Assembly (NCBI GenBank): GCA_003602515.1
Contig: QQSB01000034.1
Span: 1-37,657 of the forward strand
Direction of reading: 5' to 3'
Length of the DNA stretch: 37,657 nucleotides
Origin: Candidatus Poseidoniales archaeon
Lineage (GTDB): Archaea; Thermoplasmatota; Poseidoniia; Poseidoniales; Thalassarchaeaceae
The stretch's first letter is position 1; every line of letters begins with the position of its first letter. This document shows positions 1 to 9,975 of this stretch, one piece after another. A model generated the notes under the pieces. That model ran no database searches, was not told where the DNA came from, and saw nothing but the letters and a program-made list of their open reading frames with translations. The position numbers and the translations under genes were made by a program.

Positions 1-1682
1 AGGAAAACTATCGAGGGGCTTGACTGCTTTGCTTTCTTGAAAACCTCTCTGACTGCTTTTTCTGACTCCCCTACCCACTTAGAAATTAATTCGGGTCCTT
101 TGATTGAAATGAAGTTAGCCTTGGCCTCATTGGCAATTGCCTTCGCAATCAGCGTCTTTCCGGTACCCGGGGCGCCGAACAACATTATCCCCCTTGGAGG
201 ACTGATTCCAAAATGAACGAATTTTTCTGGCATATTCAATGGCCATTCTACACTCTCCTTCAGCCTCTCCTTGACGTCCTCCAGACCACCGACCTGATTC
301 CATGAAACTTCTGGAACCTCAACATAAATCTCTCTCAGAGCACTGGGTTCTATCTCCTTGACTGCTTCTTGGAAGTCGGACATCCTCACCTCCATTTTTT
401 CAATGACTTCTGGAGCGATCTCTTCTTCCTCCAAGTCAATCTCTGGGAGATATCTCCGCAGTGCCTTCATTGCTGCCTCTCTAACCAAAGCCGAGATGTC
501 GGCCCCAACAAAACCGTGGGTGTTATCAAGAAGCCAATCTAGATTGTAATCGTCACTTATGGGCATGTCCCTGGTGTGAATTTCAAGGATCTCTCCCCTT
601 CCTACTTTGTCGGGGACCCCTATTTCCAATTCTCTATCAAATCTGCCTGGCCTCCTAAGGGCCTGATCAATGGCGTCTCTTCTGTTTGTGGCACCAATCA
701 CTACGACGTTATCCCTGCCCCCCATTCCATCTAGGAGGGTTAGAAGTTGGGCGACAACTCTTCTCTCAACTTCTCCGGTTACATCTTCTCTCTTTGGAGC
801 AATACTATCCAGCTCGTCGATGAAGATAATTGCTGGTGCGTTTGCTGCGGCCTCATCGAAAATCTCTCGAAGTTGTTTCTCACTCTCGCCGTAATACTTC
901 GAAATTATCTCTGGGCCGTTGATTGATGTAAAGTGGGCTTTAGTCTCGGATGCAACGGCCTTTGCGATTAGTGTCTTCCCGGTTCCTGGAGGCCCGTGAA
1001 GAAGGACCCCCCTGGGAGGATCAATACCAAGACGGCGGAAAAGAATGGGGTGCTTTAGCGGGAGTTCTATCATTTCTCTGACTTTCTGTAATTGATTCCC
1101 TATGCCTCCGATATCTTCGTATGAGATGGTGGGAACTAGATTCTCTTCTTCTTGATCAACTGCATCTTCCTTGATTACAATCTCAGTGTCTGGCAGAACC
1201 TGGACAATTCCCTTAGGGGTAGTTTGTACGATTGCAAATGGGAGGGCCTCGGCGAAAAGGGTCATTCCTGGGATGAAAATTCGATCTCCTGCTACAACTG
1301 GCCTTTTGTTTAGCCCCCTTCTAGCAAACCCTTCTATTCCAGGTCCGAATCGAACCTTCTGTTGTTTTGCCATCACTGGGCTTAGGACCAGTTTGGTACA
1401 TGACTCGATGTCAACTTTTCTAATCTCGGCTCTGTCACCGAGGCTCACACCAGCGTTTTTCCTAATTATTCCATCAACCCTGATTACTCCAAGGTTGGCA
1501 TCTTCAGGCCTACATCTCCATACTATGGCTGCTGTCTTCCTCTCGCCCTCGATCTCTATAATGTCCCCAGGCTTCAGATTTAGATCGTTATCAAAGGGGA
1601 CTCTGGCTCGGCCGTGACCGACATCGCTGGGTATTGCTTTCGCAACCCTCAATGTTAGTGATTCTGATGTATCAGTTGTCAT
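1..1682 (-). CDS. CDC48/VAT-type AAA+ ATPase, C-terminus truncated by window edge
   Basis: Minus-strand reading from ATG at 1682: [28 protein letters not shown]..., then [54 protein letters not shown]...[12 protein letters not shown]...[23 protein letters not shown]; second AAA module follows toward position 1. Confidence 0.95.
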   Translation of the reverse strand, partial: MTTDTSESLTLRVAKAIPSDVGHGRARVPFDNDLNLKPGDIIEIEGERKTAAIVWRCRPEDANLGVIRVDGIIRKNAGVSLGDRAEIRKVDIESCTKLVLSPVMAKQQKVRFGPGIEGFARRGLNKRPVVAGDRIFIPGMTLFAEALPFAIVQTTPKGIVQVLPDTEIVIKEDAVDQEEENLVPTISYEDIGGIGNQLQKVREMIELPLKHPILFRRLGIDPPRGVLLHGPPGTGKTLIAKAVASETKAHFTSINGPEIISKYYGESEKQLREIFDEAAANAPAIIFIDELDSIAPKREDVTGEVERRVVAQLLTLLDGMGGRDNVVVIGATNRRDAIDQALRRPGRFDRELEIGVPDKVGRGEILEIHTRDMPISDDYNLDWLLDNTHGFVGADISALVREAAMKALRRYLPEIDLEEEEIAPEVIEKMEVRMSDFQEAVKEIEPSALREIYVEVPEVSWNQVGGLEDVKERLKESVEWPLNMPEKFVHFGISPPRGIMLFGAPGTGKTLIAKAIANEAKANFISIKGPELISKWVGESEKAVREVFKKAKQSSPSIVF

Positions 1683-1823
1683 TTTCTGCTCCCTACCACT
1701 TCTTCTCGTGCATTGGGGGTTGTTAAACCCTGCAATCTTGGATTCTCCATGAGATAAAATGGTTATCGGAACAAAGAGGTGCGATGCGCATAATTCATTT
1801 CAGAAGTAGTACCCGCGAACACC

Positions 1824-3452
1824 ATGGCACACGTACTTGAGGCTGGATTCGAGATTTTAGAAAGAGAGAACCCCAATGGTAGTCCTACAGTGATGGGTTA
1901 CAACATAATCAACGGGGAGTTGCGCTCTTCCAGTGATGGTAAAACCTTCGAAAGTAGGAATCCTGCATGGACAGATGACTGCCTCGGGGTGTTTCCACTT
2001 TCTACCAAGAAAGATGTACACGATGCTTTGGAATCGGCTAGAAAAGCATTCGCCGAGTGGTCTATGACTCCGGCCCCCTCAAGGGGGCAAATCATTGGCA
2101 ACATGGGTAGATTGCTGATGGAGTACAAGGATGATATTGTTAGAGTCGAAACGAGGGAGATCGGGAAGACTCTCAAGGAGAGTGCAGGAGAAGTCCAGGA
2201 AGCAATCGACACATGCCTATTCTTCCAGTCGGAGGGAAGGAGGCTATATGGCCAGACAGTAAACTCAGAATTGCCAGACAAGGAGCTTTTCACATACAGA
2301 AGACCACTTGGCGTATGTGGAATCATCAATGCAAGCAACTTCCCATCGGCTGTTCCTTTCTGGAAAATGATTCCAGCAATAATGTGTGGAAATACTTGCG
2401 TATGGAAGAGCCCTCAGGACTCTCCACTTCTGTCATTCATGTTGACTAGGATAATGTATGAGGCGGGTCTACCGAATGGAGTGATCAATCTAATTCACGG
2501 AAAAGGCAGCGGGGCAGGGCAATTCCTTGTTGATTCTGCGGAAGAAGGGCTGGTCAACAAGATTAGTTTCACTGGTTCCACCCCGGTAGGGAAGATGATT
2601 GGTGAGGTGTGCGGTAGGAACCTCGTTTCCTGCTCTCTGGAGCTAGGGGGCAAGAATCCATTGGTAGTAATGCCATCAGCTAATATTGACAATGCTGTCG
2701 AAGGGGCATATTGGGCGTCATTTGGAACCGCTGGACAGAGGTGTACCAGTCTAGGGAACCTGATTATCCACGAAGATGTCTATGATGAATTCATGAGCAA
2801 GTTCATGGTAAAGGTCGAAGAGACCCGGATTGGAGACTCTCTAAGGAACGAAGACGTTCTGTATGGACCTATGCTTTCTGAGAAATATGCAGACGATTTC
2901 ATCCGGGATCTGGGGATGTGTGAATCTGACGGAGCTACAAAACTCTGGGGAGAGGGGCTGATTACCAATGAAAACAAGCCTACAAACTTCCTAGGGGATG
3001 CATCCGAGGGGGTTTACATGTGGCCACATGTATATGCGGATGTTACTGAAGATATGCGATGCTTCCAAGAGGAGATCTTTGGACCAGTTGTCACGATTGT
3101 TAAGGCTAAGGATTTCGAAAATGCCCTACATTTGGCCAATGCTTCCCCATACGGACTTTCAAGTGCTTGCTACACCAATGATAGGCTAGAAGCGTATCGT
3201 TTCAAGATAGGGATAAAGGCGGGAATGACCGGCATAAACAACTCGACTACCGGAGCCGAAGCCCATCTTCCCTTTGGAGGCGTCAAGGAAAGTGGAAATG
3301 GAACTAGGGAATCTGGAATATGGGTCCTAGAAGCTTATTCCTATTGGCATGCAGTAAATGATGAGTTATCAGGTAAGCTGCAACTTGCGCAGATGGACGT
3401 GGATGAGATCCATATCGAAGAGGCGGATGCGGACTACTCTTCACTAGCTTAG
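1824..3452 (+). CDS. NAD(P)-dependent aldehyde dehydrogenase (ALDH superfamily)
   Basis: ORF 542 aa; SFTGSTPVGK, LELGGKNPLVV, GTAGQRCTS catalytic Cys, EEIFGPVV, PFGGVKESGNGTRE motifs. Confidence 0.93.
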   Translation: MAHVLEAGFEILERENPNGSPTVMGYNIINGELRSSSDGKTFESRNPAWTDDCLGVFPLSTKKDVHDALESARKAFAEWSMTPAPSRGQIIGNMGRLLMEYKDDIVRVETREIGKTLKESAGEVQEAIDTCLFFQSEGRRLYGQTVNSELPDKELFTYRRPLGVCGIINASNFPSAVPFWKMIPAIMCGNTCVWKSPQDSPLLSFMLTRIMYEAGLPNGVINLIHGKGSGAGQFLVDSAEEGLVNKISFTGSTPVGKMIGEVCGRNLVSCSLELGGKNPLVVMPSANIDNAVEGAYWASFGTAGQRCTSLGNLIIHEDVYDEFMSKFMVKVEETRIGDSLRNEDVLYGPMLSEKYADDFIRDLGMCESDGATKLWGEGLITNENKPTNFLGDASEGVYMWPHVYADVTEDMRCFQEEIFGPVVTIVKAKDFENALHLANASPYGLSSACYTNDRLEAYRFKIGIKAGMTGINNSTTGAEAHLPFGGVKESGNGTRESGIWVLEAYSYWHAVNDELSGKLQLAQMDVDEIHIEEADADYSSLA

Positions 3453-3556
3453 AGGAGCGTCTCTCCGCATTTCGGGCATGGCAGTCCCGGAAGCCATGCT
3501 CCGGGCAAGTAGCTGCATTTGGGGCAGATGGAAGACTCCAAACTATCTTCGACCAT
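3449..3556 (-). CDS. 35-aa zinc-ribbon micro-protein (two CPKC knuckles)
   Basis: Manual minus-strand translation: MVEDSLESSICPKCSYLPGAWLPGLPCPKCGETLL*; below the ORF-track length cutoff; fills much of the ALDH-sdhC gap. Confidence 0.6.
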   Translation of the reverse strand: MVEDSLESSICPKCSYLPGAWLPGLPCPKCGETLL

Positions 3557-3607
3557 GGATACCAAGAAATAATAGTTCAGAAAAACTTTGTGTGATTTTA
3601 GAAAGCA

Positions 3608-4540
3608 ATGACTTATTGCCCACATACATACGCAAATGAATCGGGCGTGGTGCAGATAGACGGCAATGTGAAGCTCCCCCTGAAAAAGGGATTTGGGAAG
3701 ACCGATCGTAGTGATGATTGGTGGAAGGGTCCGACTGCAATGGCGGCTTATCTTGGATTCATGATAATGTACGCTACTTGGAGAGGGTTCATGGAGTCAG
3801 ACTTCTTGTTTTTCAGTGATTTTGGAGCTTCATCGTGTGAGAATTGGGATTCTGCTAAATCTTTCAAGGACGTTTCAGAATGCCAAACCATGTCAATCGA
3901 ACAAGGTAGTCACGTTCTCTCCCCTCTTTACAGCCCTCTAATCTTCCCTCAGTCTTCGTGGATTCCCATAGAATTGTGGTGGATGAGTCCGGCGATGTTC
4001 ATCTTGATTTTCCCGGCTGGATTTCGCGCAACATGCTACTACTATCGCAAGGCATACTATCGTGCCTTCTTCCAGCAGCCTACCGGTTGTGCAGTGTCAA
4101 AGCCATGGAACGAATATAGTGGAGAGAGGGGGATTCTCGTAGTGCAGAATCTGCATAGGATTTTCATGTATATTGCAGTGATTTACCTGCCTATCCTGAC
4201 TTACGATCTATGGCTCTCAGTAAATTTCCATGATGCAACAGGAGATGCATTTGGCGTCTCCGTTGGTTCTCTAATCCTCCTATTGAATGTCATTCTACTC
4301 TCCGGATACACATTTGGGTGTCACGCTTTCAGGCATGTGGTTGGCGGAGGTTCTAACGATTGGACGGGTTCAATGATGAGTCGTTTCAAGTACAAAATGT
4401 GGAAGTTTTCCACCAAACTAAACGAGAAACACAAAGACTGGGCATTATTCAGTCTATTCTGGGTGATGTTCGCTGACTTCTACATCTGGATTTGTCAAGA
4501 TTTCGGTTTTACTGATTACGTTCTAATTGGGGGTTTGTAA
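3608..4540 (+). CDS. sdhC: Succinate dehydrogenase/fumarate reductase membrane (cytochrome b-like) subunit
   Basis: 310 aa with several hydrophobic segments and His residues (NLHRIFMYIAVIYLP, GCHAFRHVVGG), directly upstream of SdhA and SdhB. Confidence 0.75.
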   Translation: MTYCPHTYANESGVVQIDGNVKLPLKKGFGKTDRSDDWWKGPTAMAAYLGFMIMYATWRGFMESDFLFFSDFGASSCENWDSAKSFKDVSECQTMSIEQGSHVLSPLYSPLIFPQSSWIPIELWWMSPAMFILIFPAGFRATCYYYRKAYYRAFFQQPTGCAVSKPWNEYSGERGILVVQNLHRIFMYIAVIYLPILTYDLWLSVNFHDATGDAFGVSVGSLILLLNVILLSGYTFGCHAFRHVVGGGSNDWTGSMMSRFKYKMWKFSTKLNEKHKDWALFSLFWVMFADFYIWICQDFGFTDYVLIGGL

Positions 4541-6370
4541 GTGGGGGAAAGTATTACTCATCACGAGTTTGATGTCATCGTTATCGGGGCTGGAGGAGCT
4601 GGACTAAGGGCAGCTATTGAGGCGAGTCGAGCAGGAGTAAGCGTTGGTATGATTTGCAAGTCGATGCTGGGTAAGGCCCACACAGTAATGGCCGAGGGAG
4701 GAGCTGCTGCGGCTCTGGCGAACAAAGATCCCCGCGATTCTTGGCAGACTCACTTCAGAGACACCATGAAAGGAGGCAAGTATCTTGGAGACTGGAGAAT
4801 GGCACAGATCCACGCCCAGGAGGCACCTGATAGAATCAGAGAGTTGGAACAGTGGGGGGCGGTTTTCGACAGGACCCCGAAGGGCCTGACAAGTCAGAGG
4901 AACTTCGGGGGCCACACATACCCCAGACTAGCCCATATTGGAGATGCTACTGGCCTTGAGTTAATTCGAACCCTCCAACAGAAAGGTATCCACGAAGGAA
5001 TGCAGGTGTTCATGGAATATACCGTTCGTAGAATATTCAAGACTGATGGGAAGGTTTCGGGTTGCTTTGCCTACGACAGAAACGACGGTTCACTTCATGT
5101 TTTCAAGGCTAAGACGATTGTACTGGCAACGGGTGGTATTACTCGCTGCTGGGAAGTATGCTCCGGATCATGGGAGTATTCAGGCGAAGGACATGCATTG
5201 GCCTATTGGGCTGGAGCTGAAATGGGAGATATGGAATTCGTCCAGTTCCATCCAACAGGGATGATCTGGCCACCTTCTGTGAAAGGAATTCTCGTTACTG
5301 AAGGAGTGCGTGGAGAAGGTGGCATTCTGAAGAACAAGAAGGGTGAGAGGTTCATGTTCAACTATGTCCCTGAGATGTATGCAGACGAGTTTGCCGATAC
5401 TATTGGTGAGGCAGAGGCTTGGGTCGAAGAGGTCGTGAGTGGAAAATTAGCTACAAAGAGGAGACCGCCTGAGCTCCTAACCAGAGATGTTGTGGCTAAG
5501 GCGATAAACAGCGAGAGAGCAGCAGGAAGAGCCTCTGAGCATGGAGGGGCATACCTCGACATCTCCTGGAGAGATCCAGAGGAAGTGAAGAAGAAGTTGC
5601 CGGGAATGTACCACCAGTTCAAGGAATTAGCTGCAGTGGATATAACCAAACAACCCATGGAGGTGGGCCCAACTGCCCACTACGTCATGGGTGGTGTCAA
5701 AGTTGACCCCTACAGCCAAGAGACGACTGTAGGAGGACTTTTCGCCGCTGGGGAGGTAGCTACTGGATTACACGGTGCAAATAGGCTAGGCGGAAACTCA
5801 CTCTCGGACTTGATTGTTTTCGGAAAGATTGCTGGAGAGAGTGCCGCGAAATACTCTAAACAGCAGGATTTCGCTGACATCAGCCAATCCGATATTGATG
5901 AGTTAATTGAAGAGACGTTGGAACCACTGAGCAGAGAAGATGGCGAAAACCCAGCCGAGGTGGTTAACGATCTTAGAGAAATGATGCAGAATAAAGCGGG
6001 GATAATTAGAACTGGTAATCTCCTTGAAGAAGCACTAGACGATCTTGAGGAGCTGAGAGCTAGGTCTGCCTTGACCTCGCCTGGAGGAGGGAGAACGTAC
6101 AATCCAGGATGGCATCAAGCACTTGAGATAGGAGCTATGGTGGACGTCAGTAAGATGTGTACAATTGCAGCACTTAGGAGGGAGGAAAGTAGAGGGGCCC
6201 ATACGAGAGATGATTTCCCCGAAACCGATGATAGTCACTGGGGTAAAATAAACAGCGTAATTTTGATGGCGGAGGATGGCTCCATGGGTATTGATTTCGT
6301 ATCTTACCCAAAGATTCCGAAGGAATTGAGATCGCTGCTGGATTCTGACGACCTGCAGGAGGAGGAGTGA
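4541..6370 (+). CDS. sdhA: Succinate dehydrogenase/fumarate reductase flavoprotein subunit
   Basis: GTG start abutting previous stop; VIGAGGAGLRAAIEASRAG, GKAHTVMAEGG, FVQFHPTGM, HYVMGGVKVD, GLHGANRLGGNSLSDL. Confidence 0.96.
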   Translation: MGESITHHEFDVIVIGAGGAGLRAAIEASRAGVSVGMICKSMLGKAHTVMAEGGAAAALANKDPRDSWQTHFRDTMKGGKYLGDWRMAQIHAQEAPDRIRELEQWGAVFDRTPKGLTSQRNFGGHTYPRLAHIGDATGLELIRTLQQKGIHEGMQVFMEYTVRRIFKTDGKVSGCFAYDRNDGSLHVFKAKTIVLATGGITRCWEVCSGSWEYSGEGHALAYWAGAEMGDMEFVQFHPTGMIWPPSVKGILVTEGVRGEGGILKNKKGERFMFNYVPEMYADEFADTIGEAEAWVEEVVSGKLATKRRPPELLTRDVVAKAINSERAAGRASEHGGAYLDISWRDPEEVKKKLPGMYHQFKELAAVDITKQPMEVGPTAHYVMGGVKVDPYSQETTVGGLFAAGEVATGLHGANRLGGNSLSDLIVFGKIAGESAAKYSKQQDFADISQSDIDELIEETLEPLSREDGENPAEVVNDLREMMQNKAGIIRTGNLLEEALDDLEELRARSALTSPGGGRTYNPGWHQALEIGAMVDVSKMCTIAALRREESRGAHTRDDFPETDDSHWGKINSVILMAEDGSMGIDFVSYPKIPKELRSLLDSDDLQEEE

Positions 6371-6371
6371 A

Positions 6372-7301
6372 ATGTCGGAAAAAGTGACGTTTAGGGTTTT
6401 CAGGGGGGAGCCAGACTCTGATGGAGACCCATTTGGAAAAATGGTGGATTACAAAGTCGATCTAGACGAGGGCATGGTGGTGTTGGATGTAATTCACAGA
6501 ATTCAAGCTGAACATGCACCAGATCTAGCATGTCGTTGGAATTGCAAGGCGGGGAAATGCGGTTCTTGCAGTGCAGAAGTGAATGGTAAGGCTAGGCTAA
6601 TGTGTATGACGAGAATGGAGGATATCCTCGATGAGACTCCTAGCGATGAGCCTGTTCTCATTAAGCCGATGCAAGCATTCCCGCTAACCAAGGATCTAGT
6701 TACAGATACTTCCTGGGCATACAAGACTGATCGCCAGATCAAGCCAATTAATGGCCCTGAAGAGCCAGATTGGGTATTCCATCAAGAAGAAGCAGACAGG
6801 TTGCAAGAGTTCAGATCATGTATCGAGTGCATGCTCTGCGTGAACACTTGCCATGTACTAAGAGAACATCAGATGTTCGAAGATTTTGCTGGGCCTAGAT
6901 TCTTTGTTCGCCTTGCCAGCCTAGAAATGCACCCTCTAGACATTGAGAGCAGGGTACCAGAGATCAAAGAGGACTTCGGGATTGGTTATTGCAATATTAC
7001 CAGGTGTTGTACGGAGGTCTGCCCTGCAGGCATCCAGATTACAGACAATGCAATCATACCTCTAAAGGAAAGGGTTGTGACTGAATACTTTGACCCAATC
7101 ATCGACCCAGTGAATACAGCATTGAACCTCACTTCTGGTGTTCTAAGCTACTTTACTGACAATTTCTCAAAGACATCAGATCCAGGGAATACAAAGAAGG
7201 CGAAAACAGCTCTGGAGGAAGAGCGTAGTCGAATCGAGGAAGCGAAGAAGATGGATTCCGAGAGGACAGAAAGGGCCCGAAAGAGATTCAAATCGGAATA
7301 G
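6372..7301 (+). CDS. sdhB: Succinate dehydrogenase/fumarate reductase iron-sulfur subunit
   Basis: 2Fe-2S CRWNCKAGKCGSCSAEVNG...C; CIECMLCVNTCHVL and CCTEVCPAGI Fe-S motifs. Confidence 0.95.
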   Translation: MSEKVTFRVFRGEPDSDGDPFGKMVDYKVDLDEGMVVLDVIHRIQAEHAPDLACRWNCKAGKCGSCSAEVNGKARLMCMTRMEDILDETPSDEPVLIKPMQAFPLTKDLVTDTSWAYKTDRQIKPINGPEEPDWVFHQEEADRLQEFRSCIECMLCVNTCHVLREHQMFEDFAGPRFFVRLASLEMHPLDIESRVPEIKEDFGIGYCNITRCCTEVCPAGIQITDNAIIPLKERVVTEYFDPIIDPVNTALNLTSGVLSYFTDNFSKTSDPGNTKKAKTALEEERSRIEEAKKMDSERTERARKRFKSE

Positions 7302-7323
7302 AGATTGTCAGCTCGACTAATGC

Positions 7324-7908
7324 TTATTCCTTCGATGAAAAGAAAATTTTCCCTAACTTAATGAAAAGGTCATTTTCCATTCGTGACAAGCTTGCGACTA
7401 TTTCGTTTCTTGGGGCTCCCTCTTCCTTCCAAATGGGGACCATGGAAGTCCAAACTCCTTCCCCCTTGATTCGTGACCATAGTGCCGCACCGACATGCAT
7501 TGCTATGAGGAGATAGCTGAGATCGGCTGAGAACTCATGCACAGTAAGTGCGAAGTCCTGCATTGGGCCATCAGTGATTCCTTGTGAGAACAAACCTGCG
7601 ATCAACAAGCCAGATAGTGGGAGGAGAATCAGGCACAGATACATGGAGACGTGAATCGATTTTGCGAGATATCTATGGGCTATGGGGACAGGTTCTACAG
7701 CCCCAAGAAACGTCTCAAATTTCCTCATGTAATAATATCGAACGATAACAATGACTAGGAAAATACTTGCAAATGCCACCTCGAAGGCGAGCAAGCCTGA
7801 ATCCTCTAGCTGAGATATGTCATCTACTTGCTTGAATATCCCATATGCATAGAGGATTATGAAGCCCCAGTGAGACACCTTTGCCAGAATGGTATGGGAA
7901 TCGCTCAT
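7324..7908 (-). CDS. Cytochrome b561-type diheme membrane protein
   Basis: MSDSHTILAKVSHWGFIILYAYG..., 4 TM segments, IHVSMYLCLILLPLSGLL, LTVHEFSADLSYLLIAMHVGAALWSR; start chosen at the internal Met instead of 7926. Confidence 0.8.
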   Translation of the reverse strand: MSDSHTILAKVSHWGFIILYAYGIFKQVDDISQLEDSGLLAFEVAFASIFLVIVIVRYYYMRKFETFLGAVEPVPIAHRYLAKSIHVSMYLCLILLPLSGLLIAGLFSQGITDGPMQDFALTVHEFSADLSYLLIAMHVGAALWSRIKGEGVWTSMVPIWKEEGAPRNEIVASLSRMENDLFIKLGKIFFSSKE

Positions 7909-8015
7909 ACAATACCGTATTTCCAATATGTGAAAAATGAATGGGGAACTACTGTTCGTTGTATACGCTACGCTGAGTTACAACGAAGACCTCCTGAAGT
8001 CGGAAACGACTATTC

Positions 8016-8279
8016 TCAGACTCGGTCTATTCGTAGTTTCTTCACATTGGCCTTATTGATCATGTCAGGTAGCCAGTCGGGTGCGTTTGCTCCCTTTGGG
8101 ACCTTGCTCTTTGAGCCAGAGAACACGTGTACTCTGTTTGTCCCTCTTTCCCTTAGGTGGATGTCTGTGACACCTCTTGAAGCCGCCTTCAAAGCTGCTC
8201 CTCTGGGCTGCTTGCTGTGGAACACTTGAGCAGTGTCCTTGCCGTTCTGCATCAACACGAAATATTTCTTGTCTGCCAT
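8016..8279 (-). CDS. Non-histone chromosomal protein MC1
   Basis: 87 aa MADKKYFVLMQNGKDTAQVFHSKQPRGAALKAASRGVTDIHLRERGTNRVHVFSGSKSKVPKGANAPDWLPDMINKANVKKLRIDRV; MC1-family signature (KQPRxAALKAAxRG, LRERGTxxVHVF, WxP). Confidence 0.93.
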   Translation of the reverse strand: MADKKYFVLMQNGKDTAQVFHSKQPRGAALKAASRGVTDIHLRERGTNRVHVFSGSKSKVPKGANAPDWLPDMINKANVKKLRIDRV

Positions 8280-8383
8280 AATTGGATTCCTCCGGCTCCA
8301 TGAGGAACTGCATAGATAATAAAGTTGAGCCGAAATTTCGGGATACTGGGGCAATGTTTTCCGGAAATATGAACTGCCAGATT

Positions 8384-8617
8384 CTATAATTCCGCACAAG
8401 CGAGCGTCTTTGTGTTGGTTACTCCAGGGATTGAACGAACAGAATCAACAACGAGTTTCGCAATTTCACCCATGCTCTCTGCCTCAATTTTGAGAATCAT
8501 ATCATGATCCCCGAACAGAACTTGTGCATCCGAAACAAAGGGAAGAGAAGATGCCTTCTCGAAAACTGAATACTCGGTTCCTGGCTCCACATCGAGCAAA
8601 ACATATCCGGTTGACAT
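8384..8617 (-). CDS. Stand-alone Lrp/AsnC effector-binding (RAM) domain protein
   Basis: 77 aa; GYVLLDVEPGTEYSVFEKASSLPFVSDAQVLFGDHDMILKIEAESMGEIAKLVVDSVRSIPGVTNTKTL; no HTH. Confidence 0.85.
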   Translation of the reverse strand: MSTGYVLLDVEPGTEYSVFEKASSLPFVSDAQVLFGDHDMILKIEAESMGEIAKLVVDSVRSIPGVTNTKTLACAEL

Positions 8618-8667
8618 AGCCTTGGGAAGAGGTCGGTGACGATTAATGTTCCCAAATTTAGAAGATT

Positions 8668-9354
8668 TTGTCTACGATGGATACATATCAGATGGCCTCT
8701 CTTCCTGTTCTTATGGCCGACGTAGTTATCGTTAGAGAATGCAGGCACGGGCAGGTTCGCGTTCTCTATGGGGATATCGTTGGTGTGGAAGGGGACATAA
8801 TGGTCATTCCTGCCAATAGTAGACTAGCTGGAAGAGAAGGGCTAGATGAAAGAATGCAGCAAGCTGCGGGAGAAGGTCTGAGGGAGGCATGTGCCAATAT
8901 TGCCAAGGAAAGGAGGAAGTCAAATCTACAACCATGCGGAGTGGGGGAAGCAGTGACCACACCGGCCTTTGACCTTCCAGCATCCAATCTTGTTCACGTA
9001 GTTGGTCCTGATTGCAGGAGGCCGACTCAGGATAACTTCAGAAGGGAACTGATGAGGAACTCCTACGATGCTCTTTTCGAAGCAGTGGAGAATCTCAAGC
9101 CCAGAAATACCCTGGTCCTTCCTCCCCTAGGAATGGACGTGTTCGCATATCCACATCGAGAAGGTGCGAGAATGACCATGGAAATAATCCTCCCATGGAT
9201 GGATGGAGAAGAGGATCCCGGAGTGGACATGGTTCTGATTGTTACTAACGAAGATAATTTCCTAAACAACATGAAGACGGTCTACAGAGAAAGTGAGGAT
9301 CAGTTCCCTGGCGTAGATAGGACTAGGGACTACAGAAAGGGAAAGTTTCAGTGA
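8668..9354 (+). CDS. Macro domain (ADP-ribose-binding) protein
   Basis: DIVGVEGDIMVIPANSRLAGREGLDERM, GVGEAVTTPAFDLPASNLVHVVGP, LPPLGMDVFAYPHREGA; true start may be an internal Met. Confidence 0.85.
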   Translation: MSTMDTYQMASLPVLMADVVIVRECRHGQVRVLYGDIVGVEGDIMVIPANSRLAGREGLDERMQQAAGEGLREACANIAKERRKSNLQPCGVGEAVTTPAFDLPASNLVHVVGPDCRRPTQDNFRRELMRNSYDALFEAVENLKPRNTLVLPPLGMDVFAYPHREGARMTMEIILPWMDGEEDPGVDMVLIVTNEDNFLNNMKTVYRESEDQFPGVDRTRDYRKGKFQ

Positions 9355-9385
9355 TTGGGACCGGTGTCCTCAATAACCCTGAGAA

Positions 9386-9973
9386 TTGGATAGAGTCGTG
9401 GGAACCAGCTATGAGCGGGAACTGCGTTCTGTTCTTGCTGGTGAATTGAAGGGTGTTCGTGCAGTAACGAGGTCATGCAGTGAGGTAGAGAGAGCCAAGG
9501 CGATGAATGTTACACAGAGGCCATTCTTGGTAGTCAGGGCAGCCGGTAGCGGTTCGGAGGGAACTGGCGATTTACTGGCTCTGAGGGGGGATATGTGCTT
9601 CCCCATTGAAGTCAAGACCTCTAAGAGCGACAGGATTTACCTCTCAGGTAGGACGATGGACCAGTACAAGGCACTGAAGTCTACTGGTGAGAAGTGTGGT
9701 CTGCTGCCGCTATACGCATTCAGACTTAAGGGAGTCAGGGGTGACAGTTGGAGAATAATGAGAGTTGAGGTTGAAGGTCTTACTGGAAAACTAAGGCATC
9801 TCTCAAGGAGCATCCCCTCGCTCCCCCTGACAAGTAGGGGATCACCGCATCTGGACTGGAATGCAGGTATGCCTGTTCACCGATTCTTGTCATTGGTTTG
9901 TAAGTCAAATGGAGCGGGTGGTATCGTATCGGAGACTAGGATTGCCAATTCAAAGGAGTCGACATTAGGCTAG
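9386..9973 (+). CDS. hjc: Hjc-like archaeal Holliday junction resolvase/nuclease with insertion and C-terminal extension
   Basis: TTG start; GTSYERELRSVL, VVRAAGSGSEGTGDLLAL, FPIEVKTSKS (E, D, ExK nuclease motif). Confidence 0.75.
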   Translation: MDRVVGTSYERELRSVLAGELKGVRAVTRSCSEVERAKAMNVTQRPFLVVRAAGSGSEGTGDLLALRGDMCFPIEVKTSKSDRIYLSGRTMDQYKALKSTGEKCGLLPLYAFRLKGVRGDSWRIMRVEVEGLTGKLRHLSRSIPSLPLTSRGSPHLDWNAGMPVHRFLSLVCKSNGAGGIVSETRIANSKESTLG

Positions 9974-9975
9974 TT

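Noticed and set aside
1171-1617. 148-aa plus-strand ORF (and shorter ones at 358 and 670)
   Set aside because: Antisense to the CDC48 AAA+ ATPase coding region
8065-8397. 110-aa minus-strand ORF overlapping MC1
   Set aside because: Alternative frame of the well-supported MC1 gene
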